Source: Gilvimarinus chinensis DSM 19667 (GTDB lineage: Bacteria; Pseudomonadota; Gammaproteobacteria; Pseudomonadales; Cellvibrionaceae). Taken from it: a stretch of DNA of 64,000 bases. Of this stretch, positions 54,001-63,436 are shown piece after piece. The translations under genes were made by a program, and so were the position numbers. Position 1 is the first letter of the stretch; each line of letters begins with the position of its first letter. The notes beneath the pieces were generated by a model, which was not told the DNA's origin, made no database searches, and saw only the letters and a list, made by a program, of their open reading frames with translations. The stretch covers positions 62,001 to 126,000 of the forward strand of contig NZ_KB898713.1 in assembly GCF_000377745.1 (NCBI RefSeq). Direction: 5' to 3'.

Positions 54001-54683
54001 CAATCGCGCTCGCCAATGGCAACCGCTTTGCCTTTGCCGTCACCAAAAACCTGTACTTCAATATGGCGGGCCTGGCCGATAAATTTTTCTAAGAAGACGC
54101 GATCGTCGGAAAAGTTATTGGCGCCTAACTTGCGCACAGAATCAAAACTGTCTTTAAGGTCTTGTTCGCTTTCGCACAGTTTCATGCCAATGCCTCCACC
54201 CCCGGCGCTGCTTTTTAGCATGATCGGGTAGCCAATCTCGGCGGCCGCTTTCAGTGCGTCCTCTAAAGAGTCGAGCAAGTCGGTGCCCGGCACCAAAGGC
54301 ACAGCATTTTCTTCGGCAACCTCGCGCGCCGTATGCTTTAAGCCGAATACATTCATTTGCTCAGGGGTCGGGCCAATAAAGGCAATGCCCGCGCTTTCAC
54401 AGCGCTGCACGAACGTGGGGTTTTCACTGAGAAAGCCGTAGCCCGGGTGAATGGCTTGGGCGCCGGTTTTTTTGGCAATTTCGAGAATTTTTTCTTGCGC
54501 AAGATAAGTGTCGGCAGCGGCACCTTCGCCTAAGCTATAGGCTTCGTCCGCCTGGCGAACGTGCAAGCTGGCGGCGTCGGCCTCGGCGTACACGGCTACC
54601 GATTGGATGCCCATCTGGCGCAGGGTGCGAATGATGCGGGCGGCGATGGCACCCCGGTTGGCAATTAAAACTTTGTTAAACAT
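51069..54683 (-). CDS. Guanidine carboxylase (annotated family: urea carboxylase)
   Basis: 1204 residues. Biotin-dependent carboxylase: biotin carboxylase domain (about 1-450, FNKVLIANRGAIAARI, SAGGGGIGM), allophanate-hydrolase-subunit-2/1-like carboxyltransferase halves (about 480-780 and 830-1060, DFPGRSGYWHIGVPPSGPFD) and C-terminal biotinyl domain with ESMKMEI. The ATG at 54681-54683 has GGAG upstream; the longer frame to 54743 adds 20 unconserved residues. The guanidine-I riboswitch at the operon head argues strongly that guanidine, not urea, is the physiological substrate. No allophanate hydrolase follows. Confidence 0.92.
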   Translation of the reverse strand: MFNKVLIANRGAIAARIIRTLRQMGIQSVAVYAEADAASLHVRQADEAYSLGEGAAADTYLAQEKILEIAKKTGAQAIHPGYGFLSENPTFVQRCESAGIAFIGPTPEQMNVFGLKHTAREVAEENAVPLVPGTDLLDSLEDALKAAAEIGYPIMLKSSAGGGGIGMKLCESEQDLKDSFDSVRKLGANNFSDDRVFLEKFIGQARHIEVQVFGDGKGKAVAIGERDCSSQRRNQKVIEECPAPNLPEPLRHAMHDTAARLLAAVDYRGAGTVEYIYDAKDEKFYFLEVNTRLQVEHGVTEEVWGLDLVAWMIRLAAEEALDIEQEFAQLTPSGHAIQVRVYAEDPAKNFQPSAGLLSEISFPSNERSDDKVVRIDHWIESGLEVSPYFDPMLAKVITKSKNRTSAIELLKTTLISSKLYGIETNKAYVTELLDEPVFIEGEITTRYLNDRGFAEARIDVLSGGTQTTIQDFPGRSGYWHIGVPPSGPFDNYSFRLANQLLGNDGEAAALEITVAGPSLQFGFDTQCALTGAAIDAKLDGTPVSSWEIFTVQAGQTLTLGRVSEQGARAYLAVAGGIQCPSYLGSRSTFTLGQFGGHNGRALLAGDVLHCRKVSPVKEAQIPQQLKPGISNQWELRVVYGPHGAPDFFTDGDIDTFFTTDWEVHYNSSRTGVRLNGPKPEWARTTGGEAGMHPSNIHDNAYAFGTVDFTGDMPVILGPDGPSLGGFVCPATVITADLWKLGQMRAGDTVRFVPVTVETAVAIEKTQRESIAQLSASTAPVATLTADNLPSPIVAHLPASEVGEDVNYRVAGDHFLLVEYGPLQLDIKLRFRAHALMQWLEKNPLPGMRELTPGIRSLQIHYDSQQASLNELIAHLQKGEKYLATQIAELSVPSRIVHLPLSWDDEACREAIAKYEQSVRPGAPWCPSNLEFIRRINGLDSIEHVKDIVFDASYLVMGLGDVYLGAPVATPMDPRHRLVTTKYNPARTWTAENSVGIGGAYMCVYGMEGPGGYQFVGRTIQMWNRYRKTPAFDQRWLLRFFDQIRFYEVSSDELKQMRRDFPRGQYPIKIEQTEFSLSDYEQFISDHDSDIQAFQSHRQKAFDEELERWHADGQFNFTPIEQNETESELDLADGDTLVDSSVSGSVWQVLVEEGDTVEAGQTLLILESMKMEINISAPVSGTVKQVLKNTGGAVKPGQSLVVISE

Positions 54684-54768
54684 AACTGGCTCCGCGGGTC
54701 GTCCCGGCAATGCCTTTTTCTCAGAGGTCGTCCTCTGCGGCAATTCTGTTCAGTTTTTGTGTGTGGAC

Positions 54769-55419
54769 TTAGGCCTGCGCGTCCCAAACAATCATCTCGA
54801 CTGGTGTGGGGTTGTAGCCGTTGCACGGGTTGTTCAGTTGTGGGCAGTTAGACATAAGCACCAAGACGTCCATCAGTGCGGTCATTTCGACGTACTTTCC
54901 CGCACCGGAAATACCGTCGGCAAACGTTAAGCCACCCTCGGCGGTGACAGGCACATTCATAAAAAAGTTAATGTTGTGGGTAATGTCTCGCTTGCTAACC
55001 CCGTACTCGGGATGTTCGGCAACGGCCAGCATCCAGCTGTCGCGGCAGGCGTGCATGCAGCGTTTTTCCAGGTCGTAGCGCACGGTGTTGCTTTCCGTTG
55101 CGCAGGCGCCGCCCAAGGTGTCGTGACGGCCACAGGTATCGGCGGTAATTTCCAGCATCGGGTTGTTTAAGTTGCTGCGCAGTACGCTACCCGCGGTTAA
55201 GTACACATTGCCCTGTTCGCGAATGGTATCGGTAGCGCTGTAGCGCTCGGAAACATCGGCGGCATTAAAGAATAAAGTGTCTGCCGCCTGATTACCTTCT
55301 AAGTCAAGAATGCGTAACGTCTGGCCTTTTTTTAACGGTGCAAAGTAGTAATCGCCCGCGCCTATGGTGTGGTGCTCTACAGCATTTTCCGGTGACAGTT
55401 TGCTTTCTAAAATGGTCAT
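54769..55419 (-). CDS. Carboxyguanidine deiminase subunit (urea carboxylase-associated protein 2, DUF1989)
   Basis: 216 residues. DUF1989 family. [23 protein letters not shown] near the N-terminus, [18 protein letters not shown] and FFMNVPV in the core. The ATG at 55417-55419 follows GAGGCAG. DUF1989 pairs beside this carboxylase have been shown elsewhere to deiminate carboxyguanidine to allophanate. Lies 10 bases after its paralogue and 85 bases before the carboxylase. Which is subunit A or B I leave open. Confidence 0.88.
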   Translation of the reverse strand: MTILESKLSPENAVEHHTIGAGDYYFAPLKKGQTLRILDLEGNQAADTLFFNAADVSERYSATDTIREQGNVYLTAGSVLRSNLNNPMLEITADTCGRHDTLGGACATESNTVRYDLEKRCMHACRDSWMLAVAEHPEYGVSKRDITHNINFFMNVPVTAEGGLTFADGISGAGKYVEMTALMDVLVLMSNCPQLNNPCNGYNPTPVEMIVWDAQA

Positions 55420-55429
55420 ATCTGCCTCG

Positions 55430-56146
55430 TTATATTCCGATGTGGTAAAGCGCGTTATTGGCAAAGCCCCGGGCGTTTTCCGGGCGTGAATTCAGACACA
55501 GGTCATCTTCTTTGATTGCAGCGGCCTCGCCCAAATCGATGCGAATGTCTCCGCGTGGATACTCGGCACTGGCATCTAATGGGTGAGGGCAAGTGTGCAG
55601 TATGACGAGAGTATCCATTTCAAAACGAAGGTCGACGCTTGCACCGGCTTGGTTGGCACTAAAATCCAGGGCCAGGACACCATTGTCATCGGTGGCGACC
55701 TTGCTGAACCAGTTGACGTTGGCCGCTAAATCGGCGCGACCTAAACCGTACTTGGCCAGTTCAACCAAAAACGCATCAAAGCCATTTTGCAGCCAGTCAT
55801 TACTTTGGGTTTGATAATCCCGCTGGCCCCAGCTTTTTTCCACCATGGCTTTGTGGCTGGTGCCGCTGACGGTGTCGTGCCAGCCAAAAGTGTCGTCAGT
55901 GATGGAGGCGAAAATACGTCCCATGTCTGAGTACAGGCAGTGTCCAGCGGTCAGCTTGAAAGTGTGTTGGCACTTGAGTGAGTCGGGGGCGTTGTAGCGT
56001 TCTAATAAGTTGCGAGGGTTGTAGAACAACATACCCACATTGCCTGCGCCACTCAAATCGGTCAGGCGCATGGCACTGCCGCGACGCGCTTCAAAAGACC
56101 AGTGGCTGGCACCGGGTAGGGTGGTGGTGTAATCAATGTTTTTCAC
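55430..56146 (-). CDS. Carboxyguanidine deiminase subunit (urea carboxylase-associated protein 1, DUF1989)
   Basis: 238 residues, paralogue of the next gene. GTG start with GGAG upstream, overlapping the ABC ATPase stop. Shares the fold: [31 protein letters not shown] and [11 protein letters not shown]. Unlike the partner it lacks the Cys after DT in the core motif (DTFG versus DTCG), so the metal/active site may be provided mainly by the other subunit. Confidence 0.88.
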   Translation of the reverse strand: MKNIDYTTTLPGASHWSFEARRGSAMRLTDLSGAGNVGMLFYNPRNLLERYNAPDSLKCQHTFKLTAGHCLYSDMGRIFASITDDTFGWHDTVSGTSHKAMVEKSWGQRDYQTQSNDWLQNGFDAFLVELAKYGLGRADLAANVNWFSKVATDDNGVLALDFSANQAGASVDLRFEMDTLVILHTCPHPLDASAEYPRGDIRIDLGEAAAIKEDDLCLNSRPENARGFANNALYHIGI

Positions 56147-56934
56147 GCTGATTCTCCAGTGATGTTACTTTCTTCAGACTTGTTGATGTTTTGTTGCATT
56201 TGGGCCAGAGCGTCTGCGGGGATTTCACCCACAGGTAAGTCGTAGGTAATTTGTGCGCCCCAGGCGCCCGGTGCTTGGGGGTCGTGACGAACTTTGTCGA
56301 AAACCCACAGGCGAGTTCCTAAATAGAAGCCCTCTGACAAATCGTGGGTTACCATAAATACGGTCAGGTTGTGCTCGCGCCACAGCTCCAGAATAAGTTG
56401 GTGCATGTCGGCACGAATGCCCGGGTCGAGCGCGCCAAAGGGTTCGTCTAAAAGCAGCACCTTGGGTTTGCGGATCAGGGCCTGGGCAATGGCGAGGCGC
56501 TGGCGCATCCCGCCGGATAGCTCGTGGGGGTATTTGTCGGCCGCTGGGGTCAGGCCCACTTTTTCCAATAGAGCGTGGGCTTCTTCGCGCACCTGCTTTT
56601 TGCGTCCGCCGAAAAGTTTACCCAGCAGTGGCGCGCGCTCAAATTCCCGCGCGATCATCACATTTTCCAGAACGCTTAGGTGTGGAAACACTGAATATTG
56701 TTGAAACACAATGCCGCGGCTTTGATCGGGTTCATCCGGTATCGGTTGGCCGTCAATAAGCAGCTGACCGCGAGTGGGTGACTCCATGCCCAGCAACATT
56801 TTTAAAAACGTACTTTTACCGCAACCGGAGGTACCGACTAATGTCACAAACTCGCCGTCGTTCACGGTTTTGCTGATGTCTTCCAGAACGACGTTATCGC
56901 CGTACTCTTTCCACAGGTTTTTAATTTCAATCAT
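56143..56934 (-). CDS. ABC transporter ATP-binding protein (guanidine uptake)
   Basis: 263 residues, NrtD/TauB/SsuB-type ATPase. Walker A GTSGCGKST, Q-loop FQQYSVFP, signature LSGGMRQR, Walker B LLLDEPFGALD, switch His in MVTHDLSE. The C-terminal region after about 215 carries extra residues common in the urea-carboxylase-linked subfamily. Overlaps the DUF1989 gene downstream and the permease gene upstream (4 bases each), so it is tightly coupled. Confidence 0.92.
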   Translation of the reverse strand: MIEIKNLWKEYGDNVVLEDISKTVNDGEFVTLVGTSGCGKSTFLKMLLGMESPTRGQLLIDGQPIPDEPDQSRGIVFQQYSVFPHLSVLENVMIAREFERAPLLGKLFGGRKKQVREEAHALLEKVGLTPAADKYPHELSGGMRQRLAIAQALIRKPKVLLLDEPFGALDPGIRADMHQLILELWREHNLTVFMVTHDLSEGFYLGTRLWVFDKVRHDPQAPGAWGAQITYDLPVGEIPADALAQMQQNINKSEESNITGESA

Positions 56935-57752
56935 GCTTTACCTCCTTGGTGGTGCCAGGGGAAAGCGAGCTGGCTGGTTTTGGCGAGCAGCCAATCGATA
57001 ATAAAGGCCAGTAGAGTAATCCAAGCCACATAGGGCAGAATCACATCCATGGACAAGTAACGGCGCACCAGGAAGATGCGATAACCCAGGCCGTCGGTGG
57101 AGGCAATGCCCTCGGCGGCGATTAAAAACAACCACCCGGCACCCAGTGAGAGACGTACAGCGTTAATTAAACGGGGCATGAGTTGCGGTACCAACACACG
57201 CCAGACAATATGCCAACTGCTGGCGCCGAGGGTTTGTGCTTTGATTAATTGTTCTCGGGGAATTTCCAGTGTGCAGCGCTGAATATCTCGTGCGATGAAC
57301 GGTGCAACGCCAAAAATAATTAATGCAACCTTCGACAGCTCGCCTAAGCCAAACACGATAAATAAAATAGGCAGCAGCGCCATGGGTGGAATTAGTGAGA
57401 TAACAGTAATCAGCGGTGCCAAAGGGGCGTAGGCTGTCGGCAAAGCGCCGGTGAGCAGGCCGAGGCTAAACCCGATTAGAGCGGCAATACCAATGCCGAG
57501 ACCTAAGCGGGTCAGGCTGGACAGAGTGTCTTGCCAGAACAGGTACTCACCGGTGCGCTTGCTGGGTTCGAAAGCCAGGCGCGATATGGCATCGCCCATT
57601 TGTTCGAAGCTGGGTAGCAGTTTGTCATTGGGGTTGGCCTCTAAACGTGCATCCGATGCTATGACGTAAAGCAGCAGGATTAACGCAAAAGGCAGCAGCC
57701 CTAATAAAACTCGAGCGGGTTTTGATGGGGTTAAATTAACCAGTCTTTTCAT
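56931..57752 (-). CDS. ABC transporter permease (guanidine uptake)
   Basis: 273 residues. Six or so membrane helices, BPD_transp_1 fold (about 75-260). EAA-like loop near QTLGASSWHIVWRVLVPQLMPRL (split by a turn). Substrate is assigned by operon context and the riboswitch only. It lies 40 bases after the binding-protein gene. Confidence 0.9.
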   Translation of the reverse strand: MKRLVNLTPSKPARVLLGLLPFALILLLYVIASDARLEANPNDKLLPSFEQMGDAISRLAFEPSKRTGEYLFWQDTLSSLTRLGLGIGIAALIGFSLGLLTGALPTAYAPLAPLITVISLIPPMALLPILFIVFGLGELSKVALIIFGVAPFIARDIQRCTLEIPREQLIKAQTLGASSWHIVWRVLVPQLMPRLINAVRLSLGAGWLFLIAAEGIASTDGLGYRIFLVRRYLSMDVILPYVAWITLLAFIIDWLLAKTSQLAFPWHHQGGKA

Positions 57753-57792
57753 TCTCGTCTCTCAGGCGGGGCGTTGCCCCGATTCGGAGGTA

Positions 57793-58833
57793 TTAGAGCT
57801 TGCCGTCGGCAGCCATTTGCATGTAGGTAGTATCAAAACGCAATTGGGTGTTGTGGCTGTTGCCATAAGTACCTTGTGGACCTTCTACGCCGATAAATCC
57901 CGCATCCGGCGCGCCATCACCTAGCAGGCCATGATCAAACGAGAATTCAGCCACCTTTTGCATGGTATTCAGCAGTTCATCGCTGTTAACGAGTTTCAGG
58001 GCGTCGGAAGGAAGGTAAAACATGTTGGTTTTGGCAAGCTGCGCTTCATAGCCCGCTCGATCGCTGCCTGAAGCATTCCCCATAGCCGTGCGTGCAGCAA
58101 TACCGGCTTCATCATCGGCGCTCATGATGCTCATAATTTCGTACCAGGCACCGACTAAGGCTTTGCCCAGCTCGGGGCTAGCCTCAAGAGTGCTGGTGTT
58201 AACGACCAGCAGGTCCATAATCTCGCCGGGAATTTGCGATGAGTCGAACACTAAGTTGGCATCGTCTTCGGCGAGAATGGTATTTAGCAGAGGATTCCAA
58301 GTGGTAACGGCACTCACTGAGCCCGAGTTGTACAGAGCCACCATATCGGCGTCAGAGGTGTTGACCACTTGAACATCGGCTTCTGTCATTGATTCGGTTT
58401 CCAGCGCTCGCGCAAGAAGATAATGTGAAACCGAGAGTTCAACCAGATTAACGCGTTGCCCTTTAATGTCGGCCAGCTGGTCTTTGCTGCGTAAAACTAC
58501 GCCGTCGTTACCGTTGGAGAAGTCCCCTACAATCAAAGCCGTGCTGTCTACCCCGCTAGCCGCGGGAATAGTGAGGGCATCCATGTTGGTCATGGTGCAG
58601 GCATCAAATTCGCCAGCAGTGTATTGATTAATCGATTCGATATAGTCGTTGATTTGTACTACATCAATCTCGATACCGTATTTATCGGCCCATTTGTCGA
58701 CGATTTTTTGTTCGGCGCCATAGCCCCAAGGCATCCAGCCTACATAAATGGACCAGCACACTTTAAAGGAGTCGGCCGCTTGGGTGTTTATGGAAAGCAG
58801 CAGAGTTAGAGCGGCTAAAGACAGCTTTTTCAT
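57793..58833 (-). CDS. ABC transporter substrate-binding protein (guanidine uptake)
   Basis: 346 residues. Sec signal peptide MKKLSLAALTLLLSINTQAA, then an NMT1/TauA-like two-lobed fold starting FKVCWSIYVGWMPWGYG. Often annotated as a putative urea ABC transporter binding protein. GGAGG lies 7 bases before the ATG. First gene of the riboswitch-controlled operon, so probably the guanidine receptor; I cannot identify ligand residues. Confidence 0.9.
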   Translation of the reverse strand: MKKLSLAALTLLLSINTQAADSFKVCWSIYVGWMPWGYGAEQKIVDKWADKYGIEIDVVQINDYIESINQYTAGEFDACTMTNMDALTIPAASGVDSTALIVGDFSNGNDGVVLRSKDQLADIKGQRVNLVELSVSHYLLARALETESMTEADVQVVNTSDADMVALYNSGSVSAVTTWNPLLNTILAEDDANLVFDSSQIPGEIMDLLVVNTSTLEASPELGKALVGAWYEIMSIMSADDEAGIAARTAMGNASGSDRAGYEAQLAKTNMFYLPSDALKLVNSDELLNTMQKVAEFSFDHGLLGDGAPDAGFIGVEGPQGTYGNSHNTQLRFDTTYMQMAADGKL

Positions 58834-58927
58834 AGCAAACCTCCGAGGGTTTTACTTAGGTTACTGGAGCACTTATTTTGGCAATCAGGCCAATTCGATA
58901 GCCATTAATCATTCAATGGCCACTAAG

Positions 58928-59026
58928 TCTCCCGGGCTTTTGTCCCGCCGTGTAACCCCCGCTTCGAAGGTCGAAAGCTCTCGGACCAGTCACGAGGTAG
59001 GTAGTCTCGCCGGAACCCTAGCTTTC
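58928..59026 (-). promoter_or_regulatory. Guanidine-I (ykkC) riboswitch
   Basis: Read on the minus strand, the segment contains the conserved blocks in the right order: CTAGGGTTCCGGC (near 59021-59009), ACTGGTCCGAGAG (near 58991-58979), then ACACGGCGGGA, AAAAGCCCGGGAGA (to 58928). These are the ykkC aptamer signatures. Two small hairpins follow before the first gene (58834-58927), without a T tract, so control is probably at translation. The rest of 59027-59399, back to the DUF1631 gene, shows no other feature that I can name. Confidence 0.95.
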
Positions 59027-59399
59027 TATTGGTACAAATTGTCGATTGTCCCTACTTGCCAATGCAGTGCGGACATAGTCGATGTAGTGATTAGCAATTT
59101 AAGGACCAACAGCAGAATGCTGAGCTGGTTTGCACCAAAAGTAGCTCGTAGCAGGAGAAGCTACCAGGTGGCTAGGGGTGCTGTGCCGCCGTTGGCGCCC
59201 CTTGTTGGTGCTTATGCTCGCTGGCGTGGTCTTTTTTGGTGCCCTTGGTTGGGTAATAATGTGTAATAGGATTGAGAGCTATAGAAGGCTAAGATCAAGT
59301 CAGTGTGCGTCAGCGCACAAACTCACATATACTCACAAATATTAACGTTCTTAGGGTGCAAAAAGCCTGCGTAGGCGGTGCTCGCATGAGGCGGGGGGG

Positions 59400-61805
59400 A
59401 TGGATTCAAAAGCTATGAGTAATTCAACCGGAGATGGTGTGCCACCGATGGCCGATCCATCAAAGTCGCCACACGCCTATAATCCACTACCGCCGACCCA
59501 GATTAAACGCTGTCTGGACGCTTGTATTTCTACCACGAATAACTTTGTGGCACAGGGGTTTCCTCAATTTCTAAACGATTGGATTGCTTCAGTCGAAAAG
59601 CGCGAAGAGAATGCTCGCTCTAATAAAGAGCAACTGGCGTTGGCCGAGATTGTTAAATTGCTGCAACAGCGTGCGATGGATATGCAGGCCCATTATCTAG
59701 AGCTACTGCAGCAATGTTTTCTGGACTTTTCACATCAGAGACTTACAACCGCGACGGGGCAAGAGCGTTTTATCCGCAATGAAGGGCTAACCCTGGTGGA
59801 TAATTCTGAGTTGGAAGAAACCATTGCTATTACCTCTATTTGTCATCGCAGTGATTCACAGCTCTCAGAAGTGTTATGGGCTTTACATCAGCGCTTGGCT
59901 TTGCTCAATGGTGGGAAAAAAATAGATGAGCGTGGCAATCCGGTTAGCCCAATTCAATTCTGCGATGCTTTGCGACGCACAATGCAAGGGTTGAATTTGG
60001 ATGTGCGCACTAAAGTGGTGGGCTATAAGCATTTCGAGGCAGCCCTCATAAAACCGTTGGTGGGGCTGTATGACGACTTAAATGCTTATCTTGAAAGTGA
60101 AGGGATACTGCCCAACCTTCGCTACAGTGCTGTCGTTCGGCAGGATGTTGAGTCAGGCTCACAGAGTACACCGTCCCAGACCGATCAGAGTCATGAGCCA
60201 GATCAACAAGAGGAGGTTCGTACGCAAGAGTCTGAGCCCTCTGCCCCAAGACGACGAGCCACAGATCGGATCTTCGATGACGCCGAAAGGCGTAACCCTG
60301 GGCAATATCAGCAAGGTCTGGTAAGCGCCATACAGCTTCTGCAAAAACATTTGGGGGCCAACACACTAACGGCAGGTCAAACACACTCTCAGGTTCCCCT
60401 TAAGGGCGTACCTGAGGGACCATCCACAATGGGCTTATCTGAGGGAACGACCAAAGGTTCCGCCTTAGCTACGGAACCTTTGGTCGGTGTAGTGGGGGTA
60501 ATGCAGCAACAACTCGCCAGTCAAGCCAAGGGGTTTGCCGATGTTGGTATGGGCGATTTACAGCCGCAACCCGTCGCAACAGTGTCAAATCAATTGGTTG
60601 CAGAGCTTCAAAAAAGTGCTGGCAAAGATGGCCGTGCAGATGAAATGCACACTATTGAACTCGTGGGCTTATTGTTTGAATATATTCTTTCCGATGACCA
60701 ATTGCCCGATTCTGTTAAAGCGCTGCTTAGTTACCTTCATACGCCAGTACTGAAACTTGCCTTTATCGATAAAGATTTTTTCGAAGATGTAGATCACCCT
60801 GCAAGGGTACTGTTGAACCAGATGGCGGAAGCCGGCGCCCGCTGGATTAGTAATGACGGTACTAGCCAATACAATATATATGAAAAGATAAAAACGACAG
60901 TCTTCCAGGTGCTGGAAAAATTTGGTAACGATGTGAAAGTCTTTGCTGAGGCCTCATTGGATTTTAGTTCATACATTCGCAATGTTTCTCGCCGCCAAGA
61001 TTTAATGGAAAAGCGTGCCATGGAGAAAGCTCGCGGCGAAGAAAAGTTACGCGAGGCGAAAATTTTAGTGAATTCAAAAGTTTCACAGCTCATAGACGGG
61101 CGCGATCTTCCATCGCCAGTGCTGTTGTTGCTTTTGCTACCTTGGTCTGATTACCTGTCTTTCGTGATACTGCGTTATGGCTCCGACTCTGATGCTTGTC
61201 AGCGTGCATTGCAGGTTGCACAAGATTTAATTTGGAGTGTCGAGCCCAAGCTTCTCGAAGTGGATAAAGTGAAGCAATTGGAGCTGCAAGAGAGGCTGCA
61301 GTCGGCTCTGCAGGCCGGGTTTGAAACTATAGGGTATGAGCAGAATAAATCCCGAAAATTGCTTGATGCAATTGCAGCGCTACAGCAACTGGCCCTTAAA
61401 AGTCAAAAAGCAGAGCCAGCTCCGGAACCCATGCGAGTGAAGCTGGAAACCATGGCGGCGGAAAAAGCGGGTAATGTGCATACTGAAAGTAGCAAGGCTA
61501 CCGCAGAAGAGTCCCAGTTAATCGAAAAGCTGAAATTGATAGAGTTTGGAACCTGGCTTGAGGATGACAACGGCAAGCGAATTAAAGTTGCCTGGTATAA
61601 CCATAAAACCATGCACTATATGCTGGTAGACCAGCAGGGGCGTAAGGTGGCTATGAGTTCTGCCCTTCAGATGGCTCGCGCTATGATTGCTGGTAAATTG
61701 CGGATCATTGCCGGTAGTACCAAGCCATTTTTTGAACGCGCTTTGGAAAATATATATCACAGCTTAAACGCGAGGGCTTCGGGCGAGTTGTTAAACCGCG
61801 AGTAA
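59400..61805 (+). CDS. DUF1631 family protein
   Basis: 801 residues, mostly helical and cytoplasmic. Typical DUF1631 features: N-terminal QIKRCLDACISTTNNFVAQGFPQFL, middle low-complexity S/Q/E linker (about 255-300), later IVLP-like helical segments, and a C-terminal stretch about 720-790 reading FGTWLEDDNGKRIKVAWYN. Function unknown; older annotations as thymidine phosphorylase are not supported by anything I see. GAGGCGGGGG is the ribosome site. It is followed 4 bases later by a PilZ gene, which hints at a c-di-GMP-linked role. Confidence 0.87.
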   Translation: MDSKAMSNSTGDGVPPMADPSKSPHAYNPLPPTQIKRCLDACISTTNNFVAQGFPQFLNDWIASVEKREENARSNKEQLALAEIVKLLQQRAMDMQAHYLELLQQCFLDFSHQRLTTATGQERFIRNEGLTLVDNSELEETIAITSICHRSDSQLSEVLWALHQRLALLNGGKKIDERGNPVSPIQFCDALRRTMQGLNLDVRTKVVGYKHFEAALIKPLVGLYDDLNAYLESEGILPNLRYSAVVRQDVESGSQSTPSQTDQSHEPDQQEEVRTQESEPSAPRRRATDRIFDDAERRNPGQYQQGLVSAIQLLQKHLGANTLTAGQTHSQVPLKGVPEGPSTMGLSEGTTKGSALATEPLVGVVGVMQQQLASQAKGFADVGMGDLQPQPVATVSNQLVAELQKSAGKDGRADEMHTIELVGLLFEYILSDDQLPDSVKALLSYLHTPVLKLAFIDKDFFEDVDHPARVLLNQMAEAGARWISNDGTSQYNIYEKIKTTVFQVLEKFGNDVKVFAEASLDFSSYIRNVSRRQDLMEKRAMEKARGEEKLREAKILVNSKVSQLIDGRDLPSPVLLLLLLPWSDYLSFVILRYGSDSDACQRALQVAQDLIWSVEPKLLEVDKVKQLELQERLQSALQAGFETIGYEQNKSRKLLDAIAALQQLALKSQKAEPAPEPMRVKLETMAAEKAGNVHTESSKATAEESQLIEKLKLIEFGTWLEDDNGKRIKVAWYNHKTMHYMLVDQQGRKVAMSSALQMARAMIAGKLRIIAGSTKPFFERALENIYHSLNARASGELLNRE

Positions 61806-61809
61806 AACT

Positions 61810-62154
61810 ATGGACGAGCAACCAAAAAAAGAGGGGCGTCGTCAGCAGCGCCCGGGCGCTGGTCAAAATGTTGATGTCTATGACAACACGTTAGATGCAT
61901 ATCTGGGGCGCCTGGTAAATATTCACAGCGAAGGGTTAATGCTTATTGGTGACCAGCCCTTTGAAGAAGACAGACTTTATCGGCTTGATCTACATCTGTC
62001 TGAACCAGTTAATGAGCGTAACAGCATTCAATTGGGCGTAGATTGTTTATGGGCAAGGAATGCTGACGATAATGGTAAGCATTGGGCGGGGTTCAGCATT
62101 ATTGATGCATCCCCCCAGGCCCTGGAAGATATAGAAACCTTATCTAAGCGTTAA
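61810..62154 (+). CDS. PilZ domain protein
   Basis: 114 residues, a single PilZ domain. RRQQR provides the RxxxR part of the c-di-GMP motif; the second part reads NIHSEG where (D/N)xSxxG is expected, so the Ser is replaced by His and binding may be weak or lost. [10 protein letters not shown] and [10 protein letters not shown] match the beta-barrel strands. Starts 4 bases after the DUF1631 gene, so co-translated. Its 3' end overlaps the end of hemL (opposite strand) by 11 bases. Confidence 0.85.
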   Translation: MDEQPKKEGRRQQRPGAGQNVDVYDNTLDAYLGRLVNIHSEGLMLIGDQPFEEDRLYRLDLHLSEPVNERNSIQLGVDCLWARNADDNGKHWAGFSIIDASPQALEDIETLSKR

Positions 62155-63436
62155 CCTTTAATGCCGCAAAAACCTCGGCGGCAGTGGCGATGGTCTTATC
62201 AATATCCTCATTGGTGTGGGCTTGTGACATAAACCCTGCTTCGTATGAGGCAGGCGCTAGGTAAACCCCTTTCTCCAGCATGCCGTGAAAAAACTGATTA
62301 AAAAGGTCGGTATTGCAGGCCATAACCTGGCGATAGTTGCTTACCTGTTGCGCGTCGGTAAAGAAAAGGCCAAACATACTGCCGACGCTATTGGTTGTGA
62401 GTGGAATGCCGGCGAGCTGTGCTTCTCGGGTGATGCCATTAACCAGCCTTTGTGTTTTCGCCTCAAGGGTGGGGTAAAAGTCTGGGTCTTGTAAACGTGT
62501 CAGAGTTGCAATGCCCGCAGCCATGGCCACTGGATTACCAGATAATGTACCCGCTTGATAAACCGGTCCTTGCGGAGCTATGTGCTCCATAATTTCTCGT
62601 TTGCCACCGAAAGCACCCACTGGCATGCCGCCGCCAATAACTTTTCCTAAGGTGGTAATGTCTGGTTGTACGCCGTAATACCCTTGTGCTCCGGTCGCGC
62701 TTACTCGAAAGCCGGTCATGACTTCGTCAAAGATTAAAACGCTGCCGTGCTCATCGCACATCTTACGTAGGCATTCTAAAAAGCCGGGCAGTGGCGGAAT
62801 GCAGTTCATGTTTCCGGCCACGGGCTCAACAATCACGCAGGCCACTCGCTCGCCCTGTTGGGCGAAAAATGCCTCCACCTGTTCAATATCATTGTAATTC
62901 AGTGTGACGGTGTGTTCCGCTAGCACAGCTGGAACACCTGGTGAGCTGGGTACACCCAAGGTCAGCGCACCGGAGCCGGCTTTGATAAGCAGAGAGTCTG
63001 AATGGCCGTGGTAACAGCCTTCGAATTTTACAATGGTGTCTCGTTTGCTGTAAGCGCGGGCTAGGCGAATGGCACTCATGGTAGCTTCGGTGCCGGAATT
63101 AACAAACCGGATAAGGTCCAAGCCCGGCAAAAGTTCGCAAACCATTTTTGCCAGAGTTGTTTCTTTTTCTGTTGGTGCGCCAAAAGTCAGTCCTGACTGC
63201 ACGGCTTCAATCACGGCACGGATTACGTCGGGATGACTGTGTCCTAAAATCATTGGCCCCCAAGACTGCACATAGTCAATATACTTTTTGTCGTCCACGT
63301 CCGTGACGTAAGCACCTTCAGCGCTTTGTAAAAAAACCGGGGTTCCTCCTACGGCTTTAAAAGCTCTTACCGGAGAGTTGACGCCGCCAGGAATACATTG
63401 AGCGGCTTGCGCAAACAGGGTTTTGGATTGAGTCAT
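62144..63436 (-). CDS. hemL: Glutamate-1-semialdehyde 2,1-aminomutase
   Basis: 430 residues. PLP enzyme of the C5 pathway giving 5-aminolevulinate for heme. Starts [35 protein letters not shown] (PLP Asp) and the PLP Lys in [17 protein letters not shown] are present. GGGAGCG precedes the ATG at 63434-63436; an upstream in-frame ATG at 63523 lies inside thiE. The ATG overlaps the thiE stop. Confidence 0.97.
   Translation of the reverse strand: MTQSKTLFAQAAQCIPGGVNSPVRAFKAVGGTPVFLQSAEGAYVTDVDDKKYIDYVQSWGPMILGHSHPDVIRAVIEAVQSGLTFGAPTEKETTLAKMVCELLPGLDLIRFVNSGTEATMSAIRLARAYSKRDTIVKFEGCYHGHSDSLLIKAGSGALTLGVPSSPGVPAVLAEHTVTLNYNDIEQVEAFFAQQGERVACVIVEPVAGNMNCIPPLPGFLECLRKMCDEHGSVLIFDEVMTGFRVSATGAQGYYGVQPDITTLGKVIGGGMPVGAFGGKREIMEHIAPQGPVYQAGTLSGNPVAMAAGIATLTRLQDPDFYPTLEAKTQRLVNGITREAQLAGIPLTTNSVGSMFGLFFTDAQQVSNYRQVMACNTDLFNQFFHGMLEKGVYLAPASYEAGFMSQAHTNEDIDKTIATAAEVFAALKVNA

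Noticed and set aside
58748-59266. 172-residue frame on the plus strand across the riboswitch
   Set aside because: It overlaps the guanidine riboswitch and the binding-protein start on the other strand; composition is not protein-like.
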